From Prostheceraeus crozeri (Eukaryota; Platyhelminthes; Polycladida; Euryleptidae), in assembly GCA_907163375.1 (NCBI GenBank), contig CAJQUW010010482.1:147849-211848 (forward strand): a stretch of 64,000 nt of DNA, in the 5' to 3' direction. Made by a program: the position numbers and the translations under genes. The notes below the pieces were generated by a model. It was not told the origin of the DNA and made no database searches. It saw only the letters and a list, made by a program, of their open reading frames with translations. Below, in pieces: positions 22,755-34,833 of this stretch. The first letter of the stretch is position 1. Each line of letters starts with the position of its first letter.

Positions 22755-23150
22755 GAGGTGAACGAAGAGAGGGCGAAATACGTCATATTATGGTTCATGA
22801 GAGAAGGCATTCAGTGACACAACATCCTCACCGACGAATGCGGATTCAACATCTGGACCGCGAGGATTCAAGGCTGATCATCTCAAGTAGAAAGGGCAGT
22901 GCGTGTAGTTGAAGGACAGAGAGGGAATATTCCATAGTTTGTTTAGCTGTCTATCCCATCCTACTTCGAACTCCTACATTATCATGTGTCGAGGTAGAAT
23001 GACGAAATTCTTTCTTGAAATTCATTAACAAAGCAGGTGGCCATCTCTTCGAGGAGTCCATCTTCCTCCTTTATGACAATGCTCTCCACACAAATATTGA
23101 AGGCACTGCCGAGATATTGTCCCTTTGCAAACATGACAGAAAATGTCGTA
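22755..23150 (+). pseudogene. Tc1/mariner-like (IS630-type) transposase remnant
   Basis: The plus strand reads ERAKYVILWF, then a stop, then LTDECGFNIWTARIQG (first catalytic D at ~22832), a stop, then RAVRVVEGQRGN. The second-D box LLYDNALHTN is in a different frame at ~23073-23100. This order is that of a DDE transposase of the IS630-Tc1-mariner group. Multiple stops and shifts are present and the third catalytic residue region is not visible. Confidence 0.6.
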
Positions 23151-23297
23151 TCATGCGCTGACGGATCCTCGCATCCAGTCGATCTGCAGTGATCATTCGG
23201 CCCCTCGATCTGCTGGAGTGACTCTTTGCCGACATCGAAGGAAAACAGCAGTTTGAGGAAGCGATGTCGTCAATCACTCGCGTCAAATGCCATCAGT

Positions 23298-23330
23298 TTC
23301 ATACAAAACAATCGTCTTGTTTTGTATGAA
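23298..23330. repeat. Perfect 14-bp hairpin
   Basis: TTCATACAAAACAA at 23298-23311, loop TCGTC, and the exact reverse complement at 23317-23330. TCGTCTTGTTT is repeated directly just after it. It lies at the boundary between the mariner-like remnant and the next LINE, so it may mark an insertion edge. Confidence 0.8.
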
Positions 23331-23354
23331 TCGTCTTGTTTCTCAAATCGTCCA

Positions 23355-23891
23355 TTACAGAACAGCCATTACAGAATAGTCCAGCATCAAATGGTCACAA
23401 TTATTGTGAAAAGGCGGCAAATTTTCAATTTGTAGAATGATATTCGGAGTATTTGTTAGCACAAGATCTAGAATAGAATCTAAACATGTAGGTTTTTGTA
23501 CAAGTTGAGTCAAATTGTTCTGAAAGATCGAATCTAAAAAGACCTCGTGTACAGCATCTCGACGGTTAACAGGTGCAGTCCAATCTATGTTGGGTAAGTT
23601 TAGGTCACCACAAATCATAACAGGAACGTCCGGAAGCGTACATATATCGAAAAGACTCTTTAACTTACAGGTAGTCTCAAAAGACATTGGTGGAGCTGCA
23701 TAGACAGCAATAAAACGATAAAGGACTTTCGCGGTGAAATGTATATCAACACATAGAAAATTCAGATGGTTTGAAGATTCAGATAGATGCACAGAAGCCT
23801 CCAAACGATTTTGTACAAACATACACACACCACCATAGCCGTCAGGGCGATCACATCTCAATACGTTGTAGGGTGCATTAGAAGTCAGCAT
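23355..23891 (-). pseudogene. LINE endonuclease fragment (second CR1-like LINE)
   Basis: 178 open codons with RCDRPDGYGGVCMFVQNRLE, RFIAVYAAPP, ICGDLNLPNIDW and CLDSILDLVLTN, which are APE-type endonuclease blocks in their usual order, ending with CDHLMLDYS in place of the terminal SDH box. No RT follows, so the element lost its 3' half. The N-terminal endonuclease start is not in frame. Confidence 0.8.
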
Positions 23892-24083
23892 GCCATCTGG
23901 AAGAACTTCACTTAATCACGTTTCCGTGAAAACTATCACGTCCTTTCTCTCTGTCAACAGAAGTTGATGAAGATTATACAGCTTATTTTTTAGTGATCTG
24001 GCATTTATTAACGAACATCGCAAGACAGAACAAGATTTTTCTTTGCAGTCCATCTGCTCATAATCACTGCACGTAGCCTCGAG

Positions 24084-24960
24084 TCATTCATTAGAGAAAA
24101 GGTTCTTCAGGGGACACTCTTCATCAATCAACACTTTATCAAGATAAAGTTTCCCATGTTGAATGCGAACATCTTGGTCTGGATACTCCTTCCTCAGCCT
24201 CATCATTTCCTCCCGCAGAGGTGATGCTTCCTTCCTGTCAAGATATGTTCTCTCTGCATTAATATAAACTCGCTTGAATCTTCCATATCGTAACTTTCGC
24301 GATTCTTTGAGCAAAGCATTTCTGTCTTCGATCCTGAAAAGTTTGACACGAATCAATCTTGACTTTTGTGGGATTTTCTTGCCGAAGCGTTCTATTTTCA
24401 CTAAGGGAACTTTCATCGATAAGCTGGACAGGACATTTTGCACTGCATTTGAAAGCTCTTTTTCACCCTCATTCTCATCTTCATTCAGACCTTGTATGAT
24501 CACATTGCATGCTAATTCATGACGCTTTTCTTTCAACTTTTGCTCCTCCATCAGTGTGATGTGATTCTTGATCGCTTCTAATTCCTCGTCTTTCCTCTAG
24601 CTCTGCTCTCTGAAGCTCTTCCTTCAATCCTTCGATCGTTGCGTCCTGTTCGTCGACTCGTTCATTCAACGAGAGCATTGAGCTTTCGATCTCCACAACT
24701 TTTGTGGTTAAAGCAGTTAGCGAGGTATTGAGCTTCTCCAACTCATGTTTAATGAAGGATTTCATCTCTAAACTAGTATTCAGAATAAGTTGATGCAAAT
24801 CATCTAGATTGTGAGTAGCAGTGCCACTAGCCTTCGAACGAGTTTTGACCTTTGGAGATGGCCTTGAGTCTGAACTATTCGTCGGAGCCATTGAAGCAAA
24901 ACGAGGAAAATTATTGATCAGGTAGAGAACAGAACCTTCGACCGCAGACCCGCAAGTCAC
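24084..24960 (-). pseudogene. LINE ORF1 (second CR1-like LINE), frameshifted
   Basis: 24960-24517 gives a serine/lysine-rich start, then a coiled coil with regular heptads (LEKLNTSLTALTTKVVEIES). The frame then shifts near 24551 into a second open part (24551-24084) with NVIIQGLNEDENEGE, then RLIRVKLFRIEDRNALLKES, an RRM-like RNA-binding domain, then a CTD-like end. ORF1 proteins coat LINE RNA. It lies directly upstream of the endonuclease fragment, as expected. Confidence 0.75.
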
Positions 24961-25260
24961 GCACGATCACCGTTTGACTGCACCGTTCACACTTGATAGG
25001 TAGAAACTGCAATCACTTATTCCTGGAGACAGAAAAGCTAGTGCACTTCGATCGAATCACCACGCCCTCCAAAGGCCACTGAAGTGTGCAAGAAGAGACG
25101 AATCTGAGATTCTCTCACACTGGAATGATGCACAAAACCACAAAACGGACGCTGGACAGCGACGACAGCGACGGATGACGATGAGCTACACAGAAAATGA
25201 CAGCCGACTCGATGCGAAGGATGGTGATATAAAAATTTCCACAAATGGACGAAGATGGAC
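24961..25260 (-). promoter_or_regulatory. Probable 5' UTR/internal promoter of the second LINE
   Basis: A more GC-rich stretch upstream of ORF1, rich in CGACG/GCGAC phrases and unlike the AT-rich surroundings. CR1-like LINEs carry an internal promoter here. No specific promoter element can be named. Confidence 0.4.
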
Positions 25261-25785
25261 GACGATATAGGTGAAAAACGTGAACACAGCGCGAGACAGC
25301 GTTATAAAGCTTCGAATGTGCGACCTATCACTAAGAATGGAATAATGAAGATATCTGCCTATCATGAGACTAACATAGAACATAAGCATTACATCCACAA
25401 TGTTTTTCCGCTGAAATCAGGTGTGACATTTATTTTGTAGCTTGTGTTAATAATTAATGGAAAATGTAGAACTGATGTCCGAATGCATTTATTTGAATTT
25501 TAACTGAAGAAGCAGTTGAGCGACACCGGATATTAAAGAAGAAAAAAAGTCATTGAATTTTATTATTTGTTAAAACCATCAACTGCATTCAATATTTAAC
25601 TTGAACTTAGATCTATCAACTATCAATTTGTCCTAACGCTTTTTCTCCTAGTGACCTACAATGAGCAAATACGCCTTATTCAAATATGCAATTACATACA
25701 AAACAATTTCTCCATGGTATCTTTGCTTTTAATGTTATTATCACTCACATAGCGAATGTTTCAAAATAATTGAGCTATCATTAGA

Positions 25786-27446
25786 TATTACGACGTGCCC
25801 GAAAAAGAATTAGGGGTCTAACAGGACCCGGCTTAGATTCCACTTTTGTAGGTTCGTATGGACCTTTCTGATAACTTAAAATTTTAAAATCGTCCATCGA
25901 GGGCAGTTGTTTGTAGGCTTACAAATCCAAAATGGTGACATGATTGCCATATATGGTAGGTGAGAAAAATAATTTTGGGATAACCCGTCTCGGACTTAAA
26001 TCTCTTAGAATACATAATGTGGATCCAATACTGTTCAAATATGTCAATTTTTGAGAAATCGACGTTGGCCTTTCCGTGCAACCCCAAAAATGTATAATAT
26101 GGCGACTTAACTTCCATGTATGGCAGTTGTTTACATAAATTGGCATAATTGGTATCATTAATTGGCATAAAGGTTTGTTATAATTTTTTATTGTCCTTGA
26201 TATCAATAACCACCTCAATTAAAAAGAACCTTACTAGTAGCAGCTACTAAAATATGATTCCATACGACAACAAGTGCACTAAAATAGCCAAAAACGTGCG
26301 TAGGTCTTAACATACGCTGTCGATGTTTCTCTAAATAATAGTCAAAGCTTGCTGGTGATGATAAGAGCTATAGGTGTTGACCATTTTAGTATTAGCGAAC
26401 TGCTTGCAACAAACGAGACGAATACCAAGGATGATTCATATACAAGTACTACTCTAAAACGTTTAGATGTCTCATTAAAATATAGTTGGATTTGAATATT
26501 TGAATCTATGTCTATGATTGCATTCATTCTTTTGATGTCGAAATCTGCGTATGCATCCATTATTTAATATTCGCGCGCTAAGTTTCTTAAGCACAAGTCC
26601 AAGTGAAATTGGTGCAACATTAAACTCATGAGCTCTTCATTAAGTAGCTAATGAGCTACTTAAGTAGATTCAAACTCAACTAGCCGTATGAGTGTGATGT
26701 GCGAGTATAGTACATAACACACAAGGACCAGTGACATGCAAACGCACTTCCTGATCGTTGACATGCAATCGATGCCGTAACATGTTCGTGGGATAACTGA
26801 AACTTAGTGATTCTTATGGTGTTTTAACACAGTGTAGCTTAAGTTGGGAAGTAGGACTGCACATAATACAACATAAGCCTTGAATTACAAAATGACGGGA
26901 CCGAACATCAGAGGTGGACAGAAGAAGAGATGGTGCCACAATGTCAAGAGAGATCTTGAGCCCCTGCATCTGGACCCTCAATCGACGCAAGACCGAACAG
27001 AATGAAGAGACGCATTCATCCCGTCAACCGACACAACCCCAGTGTCCAACCCTCGAACCTGGGGAAGAAGAGACAATAAACGAAGAGTAAGTAAGTAACT
27101 TTAAAGATTCATTCATAAACGCCATATAAGCAGGAAGGTAAGTCGCCATCTTATACATTTCTGGAGTTGAAGAGAAAATCCCTCGCTCAATTTCTCAAAA
27201 ATTGACATATTTGAATAATATTGATTCCGTATTAGGCTGAGGGATTGAAATCTGAGATGGGTCATCACAAAATTATTTTTCTCACCTGCCATATATGGCA
27301 ATCATGTCGCCATTTTGGATTTGTAGGCCTACAGACAACTGCCCTCGATGAAAAATTTTAAAATTGTAGGTCCATACGAACCTACAAAAGTGGAATCTAA
27401 GCTGGGTACTGTTAGACCACTAATTATTTTCGGGTACACCGTGATA
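25786..27446. mobile_element. Non-autonomous element with ~330-bp inverted repeats
   Basis: The left end TATTACGACGTGCCCGAAAA and the right end read inward TATCACGGTGTACCCGAAAA agree at 16 of 20. The arms go on matching with indels to about 26125 on the left and 27110 on the right (for instance CCACTTTTGTAGGTTCGTAT, and CAAATATGTCAATTTTTGAG in both). There is no transposase inside. TA at each outer edge would fit a mariner-type target, but this is not certain. An RTE tail is nested inside at 26885-27097. Confidence 0.72.
26885..27097 (+). pseudogene. 3' end of an RTE-like retroelement
   Basis: The plus strand encodes RGGQKKRWCHNVKRDL...DRTE, a stop, RDAFIPS, then NPRTWGRRDN, the C-terminal tail seen in many endonuclease-reverse-transcriptase LINEs. 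The sequence ends with the short repeat AAGAGTAAGTAAGTAA, a typical RTE-style tail. It is heavily 5'-truncated. Confidence 0.6.
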
Positions 27447-27776
27447 TATTTTGTGTCGATATAAATTGTGCACGAGAGCATGCCCAAATATAATATCATT
27501 CTACCCGCCAGAAACAACTTACATTTCCATTTAGATTGCATCCATTTTGATTGCATCTGATCCCTGCATTTGATCGTGATCATGCAGAATCCTTTCCGCA
27601 ATTTGGAAACTGGAAATATAGAAGACTCATGTTACAATCTTGAAAGAGCCGATGTTGTCAGGCGAAAATTGCATTCATGTAGAACAGACCTACACAAATC
27701 ACAAATTTTGCATAAAGTCACCAGGTATAAAACTATCGGCGTTGATTACACTGACAAACTCCTTACTATAGTCTTA

Positions 27777-28330
27777 CTAGGCAGTCTCACTTGAGCACCT
27801 TTCGTACTCCGTAATCTGACTGCCATGGTAGAAAAACTTATTGACGACTTGTACCTCCTCATGTTGTATTCTCATCTCGATGTCAGGGTCTGCTTCTGTT
27901 CCCATGCACATGGCCTTCGTTTTCCCACATTGATCTGTAGACCGAATGACTGGCGAACCCGATATACGCTCCACTGTAAGGCCTCCGCACTAACTTCGAT
28001 CAGTCAATGTCGTCAGCATATCGAATGTCGCTAAGTTTTGAACCATAGATCGACAAAAACTTTGACAATACCTGAGAATCTTGGAGCACGCGCTCCAAAT
28101 AGATGATGAAGCGGAGAGACGAAAATGGGTCCCCTTGCTGAACGCCTTTCTCTTGGTTGAACCAGTGGCTGCAGTGCGCATTGCTGCAGCCACTTTGATA
28201 TGCACTTTGGATCACTCTACTGAGTTTTACCGGCACTCCTTAAGACTTGAGGATCTTCACATGATATCCTGTCTGACGCTGTCAAACGCCTTTCTAAAAT
28301 CAATGAAGCAGTGCCAAGTCTCTCTCTCTC
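27777..28330 (-). pseudogene. RTE-like reverse transcriptase fragment
   Basis: From 28310 down: HCFIDFRKAFDSVRQDIM (motif A), then NQEKGVQQGDPFSSL (motif B), IRYADDID (motif C, YADD), then GKTKAMCMGTEADPDIE and VNKFFYHGSQIT, the thumb. Several frame changes are present. It is unrelated to the CR1-like RT at 13-14 kb. It ends where the minisatellite begins. Confidence 0.75.
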
Positions 28331-28425
28331 TCCTACTTTCCACTCAGCGCTTCTTCCCGTAACCAGTGTGAGAATCTGCTGTACTGTACATATGTCGCGT
28401 CGGAATCCATTCTGTCATTCTCCAT

Positions 28426-30831
28426 CCCAGAAGAGCCTTCTTCTCAGAGAGGACTTTCTCCATGTCAGAGGGCCCCTCCCTATCTCCGAGAGGACGTTCT
28501 AAATCTCAGACGCCTTTCCCAATTTCAGAGGTGCCCTCCTCCATCCCAGAAGCGCTCTCTTCGCATTGTAAGAGAGGTCCTTCTGCACATCTGAGGGCCC
28601 TCCTGCATTTTAGAAGGCCTTTCTCAATATAAGAGGCTCTTCTTCATCTCGGAGGATTTTTTATGTCTAAGAGGGTCCGTCCTCTATCTCAGAGGTGATC
28701 TCCAATATTTTATCCATCTGTGAAAAGCCCTTCTGTTTCTCAGAGTAACTGGTCTCTGTCTCAGAGGGGTCCCTAGCCATCTGAGAGGAGACCTTCTGTT
28801 TCTCATAGCCGTTGGTCTCTGTCTCAGAGGAGCCCTTGTCTATCTGAGAGGAGCCCTTCTACTTCTCCGAGTACCTGGTATCTGTCTCAGAATGGCCCTT
28901 CTCCATCTGAGAGGAGCCATCTTTTTCTCAGATTGTCTGGTCACTGTCTCAGAGGGGTCCTTGTCCATCTGTGATGAGCCATTCTGTCTCTCAGAGCGGC
29001 TGGTCTCTTTCTCAGAGGAGCCCTTGTCTGTCTCAGAGGAGCCCCTTTCTATCTGAGTGTAGCCCATCTGTTTCTCCGAGTAGCTGGTCTCTGTCTCAGA
29101 ATGGCCCCTGTCCATCTCAGAGGAGCCCATCTGGTTTTCGGAGTGTCTAGTATCTGTCTCAGAGGGGTCATTGTCCATCTGTGAAGAGAGGAGCCCTTGT
29201 CTATCTTAGAGGGGCCCATCTGTTTCTCCGAGTACCAGGTATCTGTCTCAGAGGGTCCTTGTCCATCTGTCATGTGCCCTTCTGTTTCTCAGATTGTCTG
29301 GTCTCTGTCTCAGAGGATCCCTTGTCTATCTTAGAGGAGCCCATCTGTTTCACCAAGTAGCTGGTCTCTGTCTCAGAATGGCCCTTGTCCATTTGAGAGG
29401 AGCCCATCTCTTTCTCCGAGTACCTGGTGTCTGTCTCAGAGGGGTTCGTCCCTTGTCCAGGCCCTTGTCCATCTGTGATGAGCCCTTCTGTTTCTCAGAG
29501 CGGCTGGTCTCTTTCTCAGAAGGACATGTGCCCATCTGTTTCTCAGAATGGCTGGTCTCTGTTTCAGAGGGTTCCCTATCCTTCTGAGAGGAGCCCGTCT
29601 GTTTCTCAGAGTGGCTGGTGTCTGTCTCTGAGGGTTACCTATCCATCTGAGAGGAGCCCTTCTGTTTCTCACAGTGGTTGGTCTCTGTCTCAGAGGTGCC
29701 CTTGTCTATCTTAAAGGAGCCCATCTGTTTCTCCGAGTAGCTGGTTTCTGTCTCAGAGGGGTCCTTTTCAATCTGAGAGGAGCCCATCTGTTTCTCAGAT
29801 TGTCTGGTCTCTGTCTCAGAGGGGTCCTTGTCCATCTGTGATGAACCATTCTATTTCTCAGAGCGGCTGGTCTCTTCCTCAGAGGGGTCCTTGTCCATCT
29901 GTGATGAGCCATTCTATTTCTCAGAGCGGCTGGTCTCTTCCTCAGAAGGACCTGTGTCTATCTGAGAGGAACCCATCTGTTTCTCCGAGTGGCTGGTATC
30001 TGTCTCAGAGGAGCCCTTGTCTATCTGAGAGGAGCCCATCTGTTTCTCAGAGTAGCTTGTATCTGTGTCAGAGAGGTCCTTTTCCATCTGAGAGGATCCC
30101 TTCTGTTTCTCAGAGTGGCTGGTCTGTCTCAGAAAGACGTTTGTCCATCTGAGTGTAGCCCTTCTGTCTCTCAGAGCGGTTGGTTTCTGTCTCAGAGGGA
30201 TCCTTTTCCATCTGAGAAGAGCACATCTGTTTCGCAGATTGTCTGGCCTCTGTCTCAGTCAGGGGGTCCTTTTCCATCTGTGATGAGCCCTTCTGTTTCT
30301 CAGAGCGGCTGGTCTTTTCCCAGAAGGACATGTGCCCATCTGTTTTTCAGAATGGCTGGTCTCTGTTTCAGAGGGTTCCCTATCCTTCTGAGAGGAGCCC
30401 GTCTGTTTCTCAGAGTGGCTGGTGTGTCTGTCTCTGAGGGTTACCTATCCATCTGAGAGGAGCCCTTCTGTTTCTCACAGTGGTTGGTCTCTGTCTCAGA
30501 GGTGCCCTTGTCTATCTTAAAGGAGCCCATCTGTTTCTCCGAGTAGCTGGTTTCTGTCTCAGAGGGGTCCTTTTCAATCTGAGAGGAGCCCATCTGTTTC
30601 TCAGATTGTCTGGTCTCTGTCTCAGAAAGGTCCTTGTCCATCTGTGATGAGCCATTCTATTTCTCAGAGCGGCTGGTCTCTTCCTCAGAAGGACCTGTGT
30701 CTATCTGAGAGGAACCCATCTGTTTCTCAGAATGGCTGGTCTCTGTCTCAGATGGGTCCAGATCAATCTCTGAATAGCCCTTCTGTTTCTCAGAGTGGCT
30801 AGTCTCTGTCTCAGAGGTGCCCTTGTCTATC
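28426..30831. repeat. Minisatellite block 1 (63-bp unit), with decayed left edge
   Basis: The unit is 63 bp and divides into three related 21-mers that each carry CTCAGAG or CTGAGAG at the same place. From 28426 to ~28700 the units are irregular, shorter and divergent; to the right they become regular. Open frames exist on both strands because 63 is a multiple of three (21-residue periods such as SETETxxSEKQMGSSQxxKDP on minus, SQSGWSLSQRGPCPSERSP on plus), but they are interrupted at intervals. The block ends at the TTAA where pB3 copy 1 is inserted. Confidence 0.92.
29711..29714. other. Empty pB3 target site in a minisatellite unit
   Basis: TTAA within GTCTATCTTAAAGGAGCCC. This is the same unit variant that is interrupted by pB3 at 30832, 34834, 38474 and 43322, here uninterrupted. 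Further empty sites occur in every block (for example near 30517, 33314, 37315 and 47497). Confidence 0.85.
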
Positions 30832-31117
30832 TTAACCCTCGGGGGGTTTTCTGGGTCCACGTGGACCCATTTTTCCAGATCACTTGCTGTTATTTATTAA
30901 GTTTTCATTATTTATTATTGATATCACTGGACTTTATCTGTATCGATATGTCAATTATAACTGCCAAGTGAAAATGTATTAGCTGTTGTTTAAATAATTG
31001 CAATACATCGCAAACCTTTTAGTAAATCTATGGGTCCAAGCTGGACCCAGTCACACTGATTCGTTTCATCGGTCGTCATAGCGCAGAAATTCAGTCACTG
31101 CTATTCCAAATAACAAA

Positions 31118-31440
31118 GGCCCGTATTCGTGAAACCAGATAAGGATTTCCCGTATCCTTAGCGACGCTATATCTTAGCCTTATCCTGACCGTCATATTCG
31201 TGAAGGCAGCTATCGTCACGCGCTCACGATGTGTAGCATTTTTTCTATTTTTAGCCTTAACGCCATGCACTTCAAAGGCTGACAACTGGTCAGATTTTGG
31301 AGACGTTGAAATCACAGGCGCACTTGCAAACGATTCCATCGATTAGTTTGTCGATCTGCCCAGGCCGATTGGGCCGCCTCAACTGCCTGATACAATGCGA
31401 AACAGTAGATAATGAAGCATTGGTTTCACGAACAACTGTC
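31118..31440 (-). pseudogene. Harbinger-like fragment captured inside pB3 (copy 1)
   Basis: The segment opens with GGCCCGTATTCGTGAAACCA, a phrase resembling Harbinger/ISL2EU-type termini. Its minus strand, in copies 2-4, encodes VVRETNASLSTVSHCIRRV, which looks like the helix-turn-helix at the start of HARBI1-type nucleases. It occupies the place where the N-terminal third of the piggyBac transposase should be. In copy 1 a one-base loss breaks the frame. The same segment is at about 35120, 38760 and 43607 in the other copies. Confidence 0.38.
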
Positions 31441-31459
31441 AAAAATCGTATGTGCCTGG

Positions 31460-32428
31460 TGCATTTCTTACCGTTGATGAGGAACTATATCCTTTCAGAG
31501 GTCGCTGTGCATATAAGCAATATATGCCAAGCAAACCATAAAGGTATGGACTTAAGTTCTGGCTGTTGTGCGATGCCAAACAATTATTTTTGTTACAATC
31601 TACAAATGTACACAGGCAAAGAAGACAATCCCAGTCATCACGGACTTGGAGAACGTGTTGTCATGGATTTGACCAGCTCTCTAGAAAATTCTGGAAGACA
31701 CATAACAACTGACAATTTTCTTTACTTCTTTGAAGCTCGCACGCTCTCTCCGCTCAAAAGGCATGTCTGTGTTAGGAACTCTGAGGAAAAACAGACGAGA
31801 AGTTCCTCCGCAGATGAAGAATCTACAGGGCCGTGCTGTTTACTCTTCAGATTTCCGATTCAACTCGAAGATCAAACATGCCTCCTCAGTTACAAATGCA
31901 AGAAAAATGATTGTGTCCTTCTTTTGAGCACCTTCCATCAAGAGCCAGTTGTTGATCAACAGACTGACCGAAAGGTTCCAGAAATGATAAAAGACTACAA
32001 TGCGACCAAAGGAGGTGTAGATAAAGCTGACCAAATGGTGGCGACATATACGGTGAAATACATCAGCTCCGAAGATGGCACACAATCGTGTTTTGCAACC
32101 TCTTGGATTTGTGTGGGATAAATGCATATGTGTTGAATTGCGAAATTGATCTCATTGGGGAAGAGACAAGCCTCACAAAAGAAGACAATTTCTGCGATGC
32201 TTAGGAGAGGAGCTGGTCAAACCATTTTTGGAGTCAAAAGACGTGCCACGGCCAATCATCGAAGCAAAGGTGGATGTAGAGAGAGCAACACGAAAAAAAA
32301 AGACAGATGTCAACTCTGCGGGTGGAAGAAAGATCGGAAAACGAGAAAAACCTGTGCTCGGTGTGGGAATCACTGTTGTGATGAACATTCGAACTCTGTG
32401 ACTCGTACTTTCTGTACTAATTGTGCTT
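31460..32428 (+). pseudogene. pB3 transposase, copy 1 (broken)
   Basis: Contains TVDEELYPFRGRCAYKQY (first catalytic D) followed in frame by TAA where the family has SKPIK; then TTDNF (second D), KGGVDKADQMVA (third D) and a C-terminal zinc-binding part (CQLCGWKK, CARCGNHCC, CTNC). Extra one-base indels in this copy scramble the frame at ~31580, ~31720, ~31860, ~32070 and in a run of nine A at ~32291. Confidence 0.85.
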
Positions 32429-32513
32429 GATTGTGAAAATAAATCTTCTGGGTCCACGTGGACCCAGATTTTCACGAAATGGAATAGCGAATTTTAAACC
32501 TCCCGAGGGTTAA

Positions 32514-34833
32514 AGGAGCCCTTCTGTTTCTCCGAGTAGCTGGTATCTGTCTCAGAGGAGCCCTTGTCTATCTGAGTTTAGCCCATCTGTTTCTCCGAGT
32601 AGCTGGTTTCTGTCTCAGAGGGGTCCTTTTCAATCTGAGAGGAGCCCATCTGTTTCTCAGATTGTCTGGTCTCTGTCTCAGAGGGGTCCTTGTCCATCTG
32701 TGATGAGCCATTCTATTTCTCAGAGCGGCTGGTCTCTTCCTCAGAAGGACCTGTGTCTATCTGAGAGGAACCCATCTGTTTCTCCGAGTGGCTGGTATCT
32801 GTCTCAGAGGAGCCCTTGTCTATCTGAGAGGAGCCCATCTGTTTCTCAGAGTAGCTTGTATCTGTGTCAGAGGTGCCCTTGTCCATCTGAGAGGATCCCT
32901 TCTGTTTCTCAGAGTGGCTGGTCTGTCTCAGAAAGACGTTTGTCCATCTGAGTGTAGCCCTTCTGTCTCTCAGAGCGGTTGGTTTCTGTCTCAGAGGGAT
33001 CCTTTTCCATCTGAGAAGAGCACATCTGTTTCGCAGATTGTCTGGCCTCTGTCTCAGTCAGGGGGGTCCTTTTCCATCTGTGATGAGCCCTTCTGTTTCT
33101 CAGAGCGGCTGGTCTCTTCCAGAAGGACATGTGCCCATCTGTTTTTCAGAATGGTGGTCTCTGTTTCAGAGGGTTCCCTATCCTTCTGAGAGGAGCCCGT
33201 CTGTTTCTCAGAGTGGCTGGTGTCTGTCTCTGAGGGTTACCTATCCATCTGAGAGGAGCCCTTCTGTTTCTCACAGTGGTTGGTCTCTGTCTCAGAGGTG
33301 CCCTTGTCTATCTTAAAGGAGCCCATCTGTTTCTCCGAGTAGCTGGTTTCTGTCTCAGAGGGGTCCTTTTCAATCTGAGAGGAGCCCATCTGTTTCTCAG
33401 ATTGTCTGGTCTCTGTCTCAGAGGGGTCCTTGTCCATCTGTGATGAGCCATTCTATCTCTCAGAGCGGCTGGCCTCTTCCTCAGAAGGACCTGTGTCTAT
33501 CTGAGAGGAACCCATCTGTTTCTCAGAATGGCTGGTCTCTGTCTCAGATGGGTCCAGATCAATCTCTGAATAGCCCTTCTGTTTCTCAGAGTGGCTAGTC
33601 TCTGTCTCAGAAGGACGTTTGTCTATCAGACAGGAGCCACTTCTATTTCTCAGAATGGTCATTGTCCATCTGAGTGTAGCCCTTCTGTCTCTCAGAGTGG
33701 CTGGTGTCTGTCTCTGAGGGTTACCTATCCATCTGAGAGGATCCCTTCTGTTTCTCACAGTGGTTGGTCTCTGTCTCAGAGGTGCCCTTGTCTATCTTAA
33801 AGGAGCCCATCTGTTTCTCCGAGTAGCTGGTTTCTGTCTCAGAGGGGTCCTTTTCAATCTGAGAGGAGCCCATCTGTTTCTCAGATTGTCTGGTCTCTGT
33901 CTCAGAGGGGTCCTTGTCCATCTGTGATGAGCCATTCTATTTCTCAGAGCGGCTGGTCTCTTCCTCAGAAGGACCTGTGTCTATCTGAGAGGAACCCATC
34001 TGTTTCTCCGAATGGCTGGTCTCTGTCTCAGATGGGTCCAGATCAATCTCTGAATAGCCCTTCTGTTTCTCAGAGTGGCAAGTCTCTGTCTCAGAAGGAC
34101 GTTTGTCTATCAGAGAGGAGCCACTTCTATTTCTCAGAATGGCCATTGTTCATCTGAGTGTAGCCCTTCTGTCTCTCAGAGTGGTTGGTCTCTGTCTCAG
34201 AGGGATCCTTTTCCATCTGAGAGGATCCCTTCTGTTTCTCAGAGTGGCTGGTCTGTCTGAGAAAGACGTTTGTCCATCTGAGTGTAGCCCTTCTGTCTCT
34301 CAGAGCGGTTGGTTTCTGTCTCAGAGGGATCCTTTTCCATCTGAGAAGAGCACATCTGTTTCGCAGATTGTCTGGCCTCTGTCTCAGTCAGGGGGGTCCT
34401 TTTCCATCTGTGATGAGCCCTTCTGTTTCTCAGAGCGGCTGGTCTTTTCCCAGAAGGACATGTGCCCATCTGTTTTTCAGAATGGCTGGTCTCTGTTTCA
34501 GAGGGTTCCCTATCCTTCTGAGAGGAGCCCGTCTGTTTCTCAGAGTGGCTGGTGTCTGTCTCTGAGGGTTACCTATCCATCTGAGAGGAGCCCTTCTGTT
34601 TCTCACAGTGGTTGGTCTCTGTCTCAGAGGAGCCCTTGTCTATCTTAAAGGAGCCCATCTGTTTCTCCGAGTAGCTGGTTTCTGTCTCAGAGGGGTCCTT
34701 TTCAATCTGAGAGGAGCCCATCTGTTTCTCAGATTGTCTGGTTTCTGTCTCAGAGGGGTCCTTTTCAATCTGAGAGGAGCCCATCTGTTTCTCAGATTGT
34801 CTGGTCTCTGTCTCAGAGGGGTCCTTGTCTATC
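32514..34833. repeat. Minisatellite block 2
   Basis: Same 63-bp unit. The block starts with exactly the same order of unit variants as blocks 3, 4 and 5, and ends with the same two duplicated units as blocks 3 and 4. It is therefore part of a higher-order repeat of minisatellite plus pB3. Confidence 0.92.

Larger units (their letters stand above)
30832..32513 (+). mobile_element. piggyBac-type pB3, copy 1
   Basis: Bounded by TTAA at both ends. Left terminus CCCTCGGGGGGTTTTC, right terminus CCTCCCGAGGG, giving CCCTCGGG inverted termini. Each end has an 18-bp perfect palindrome TGGGTCCACGTGGACCCA (30852-30869 and 32449-32466), with a third, near-palindrome (TGGGTCCAAGCTGGACCCA) at 31031. The length is 1,682 bp. 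This is the most diverged of the four copies, with several one-base indels not seen in the others. Confidence 0.92.
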
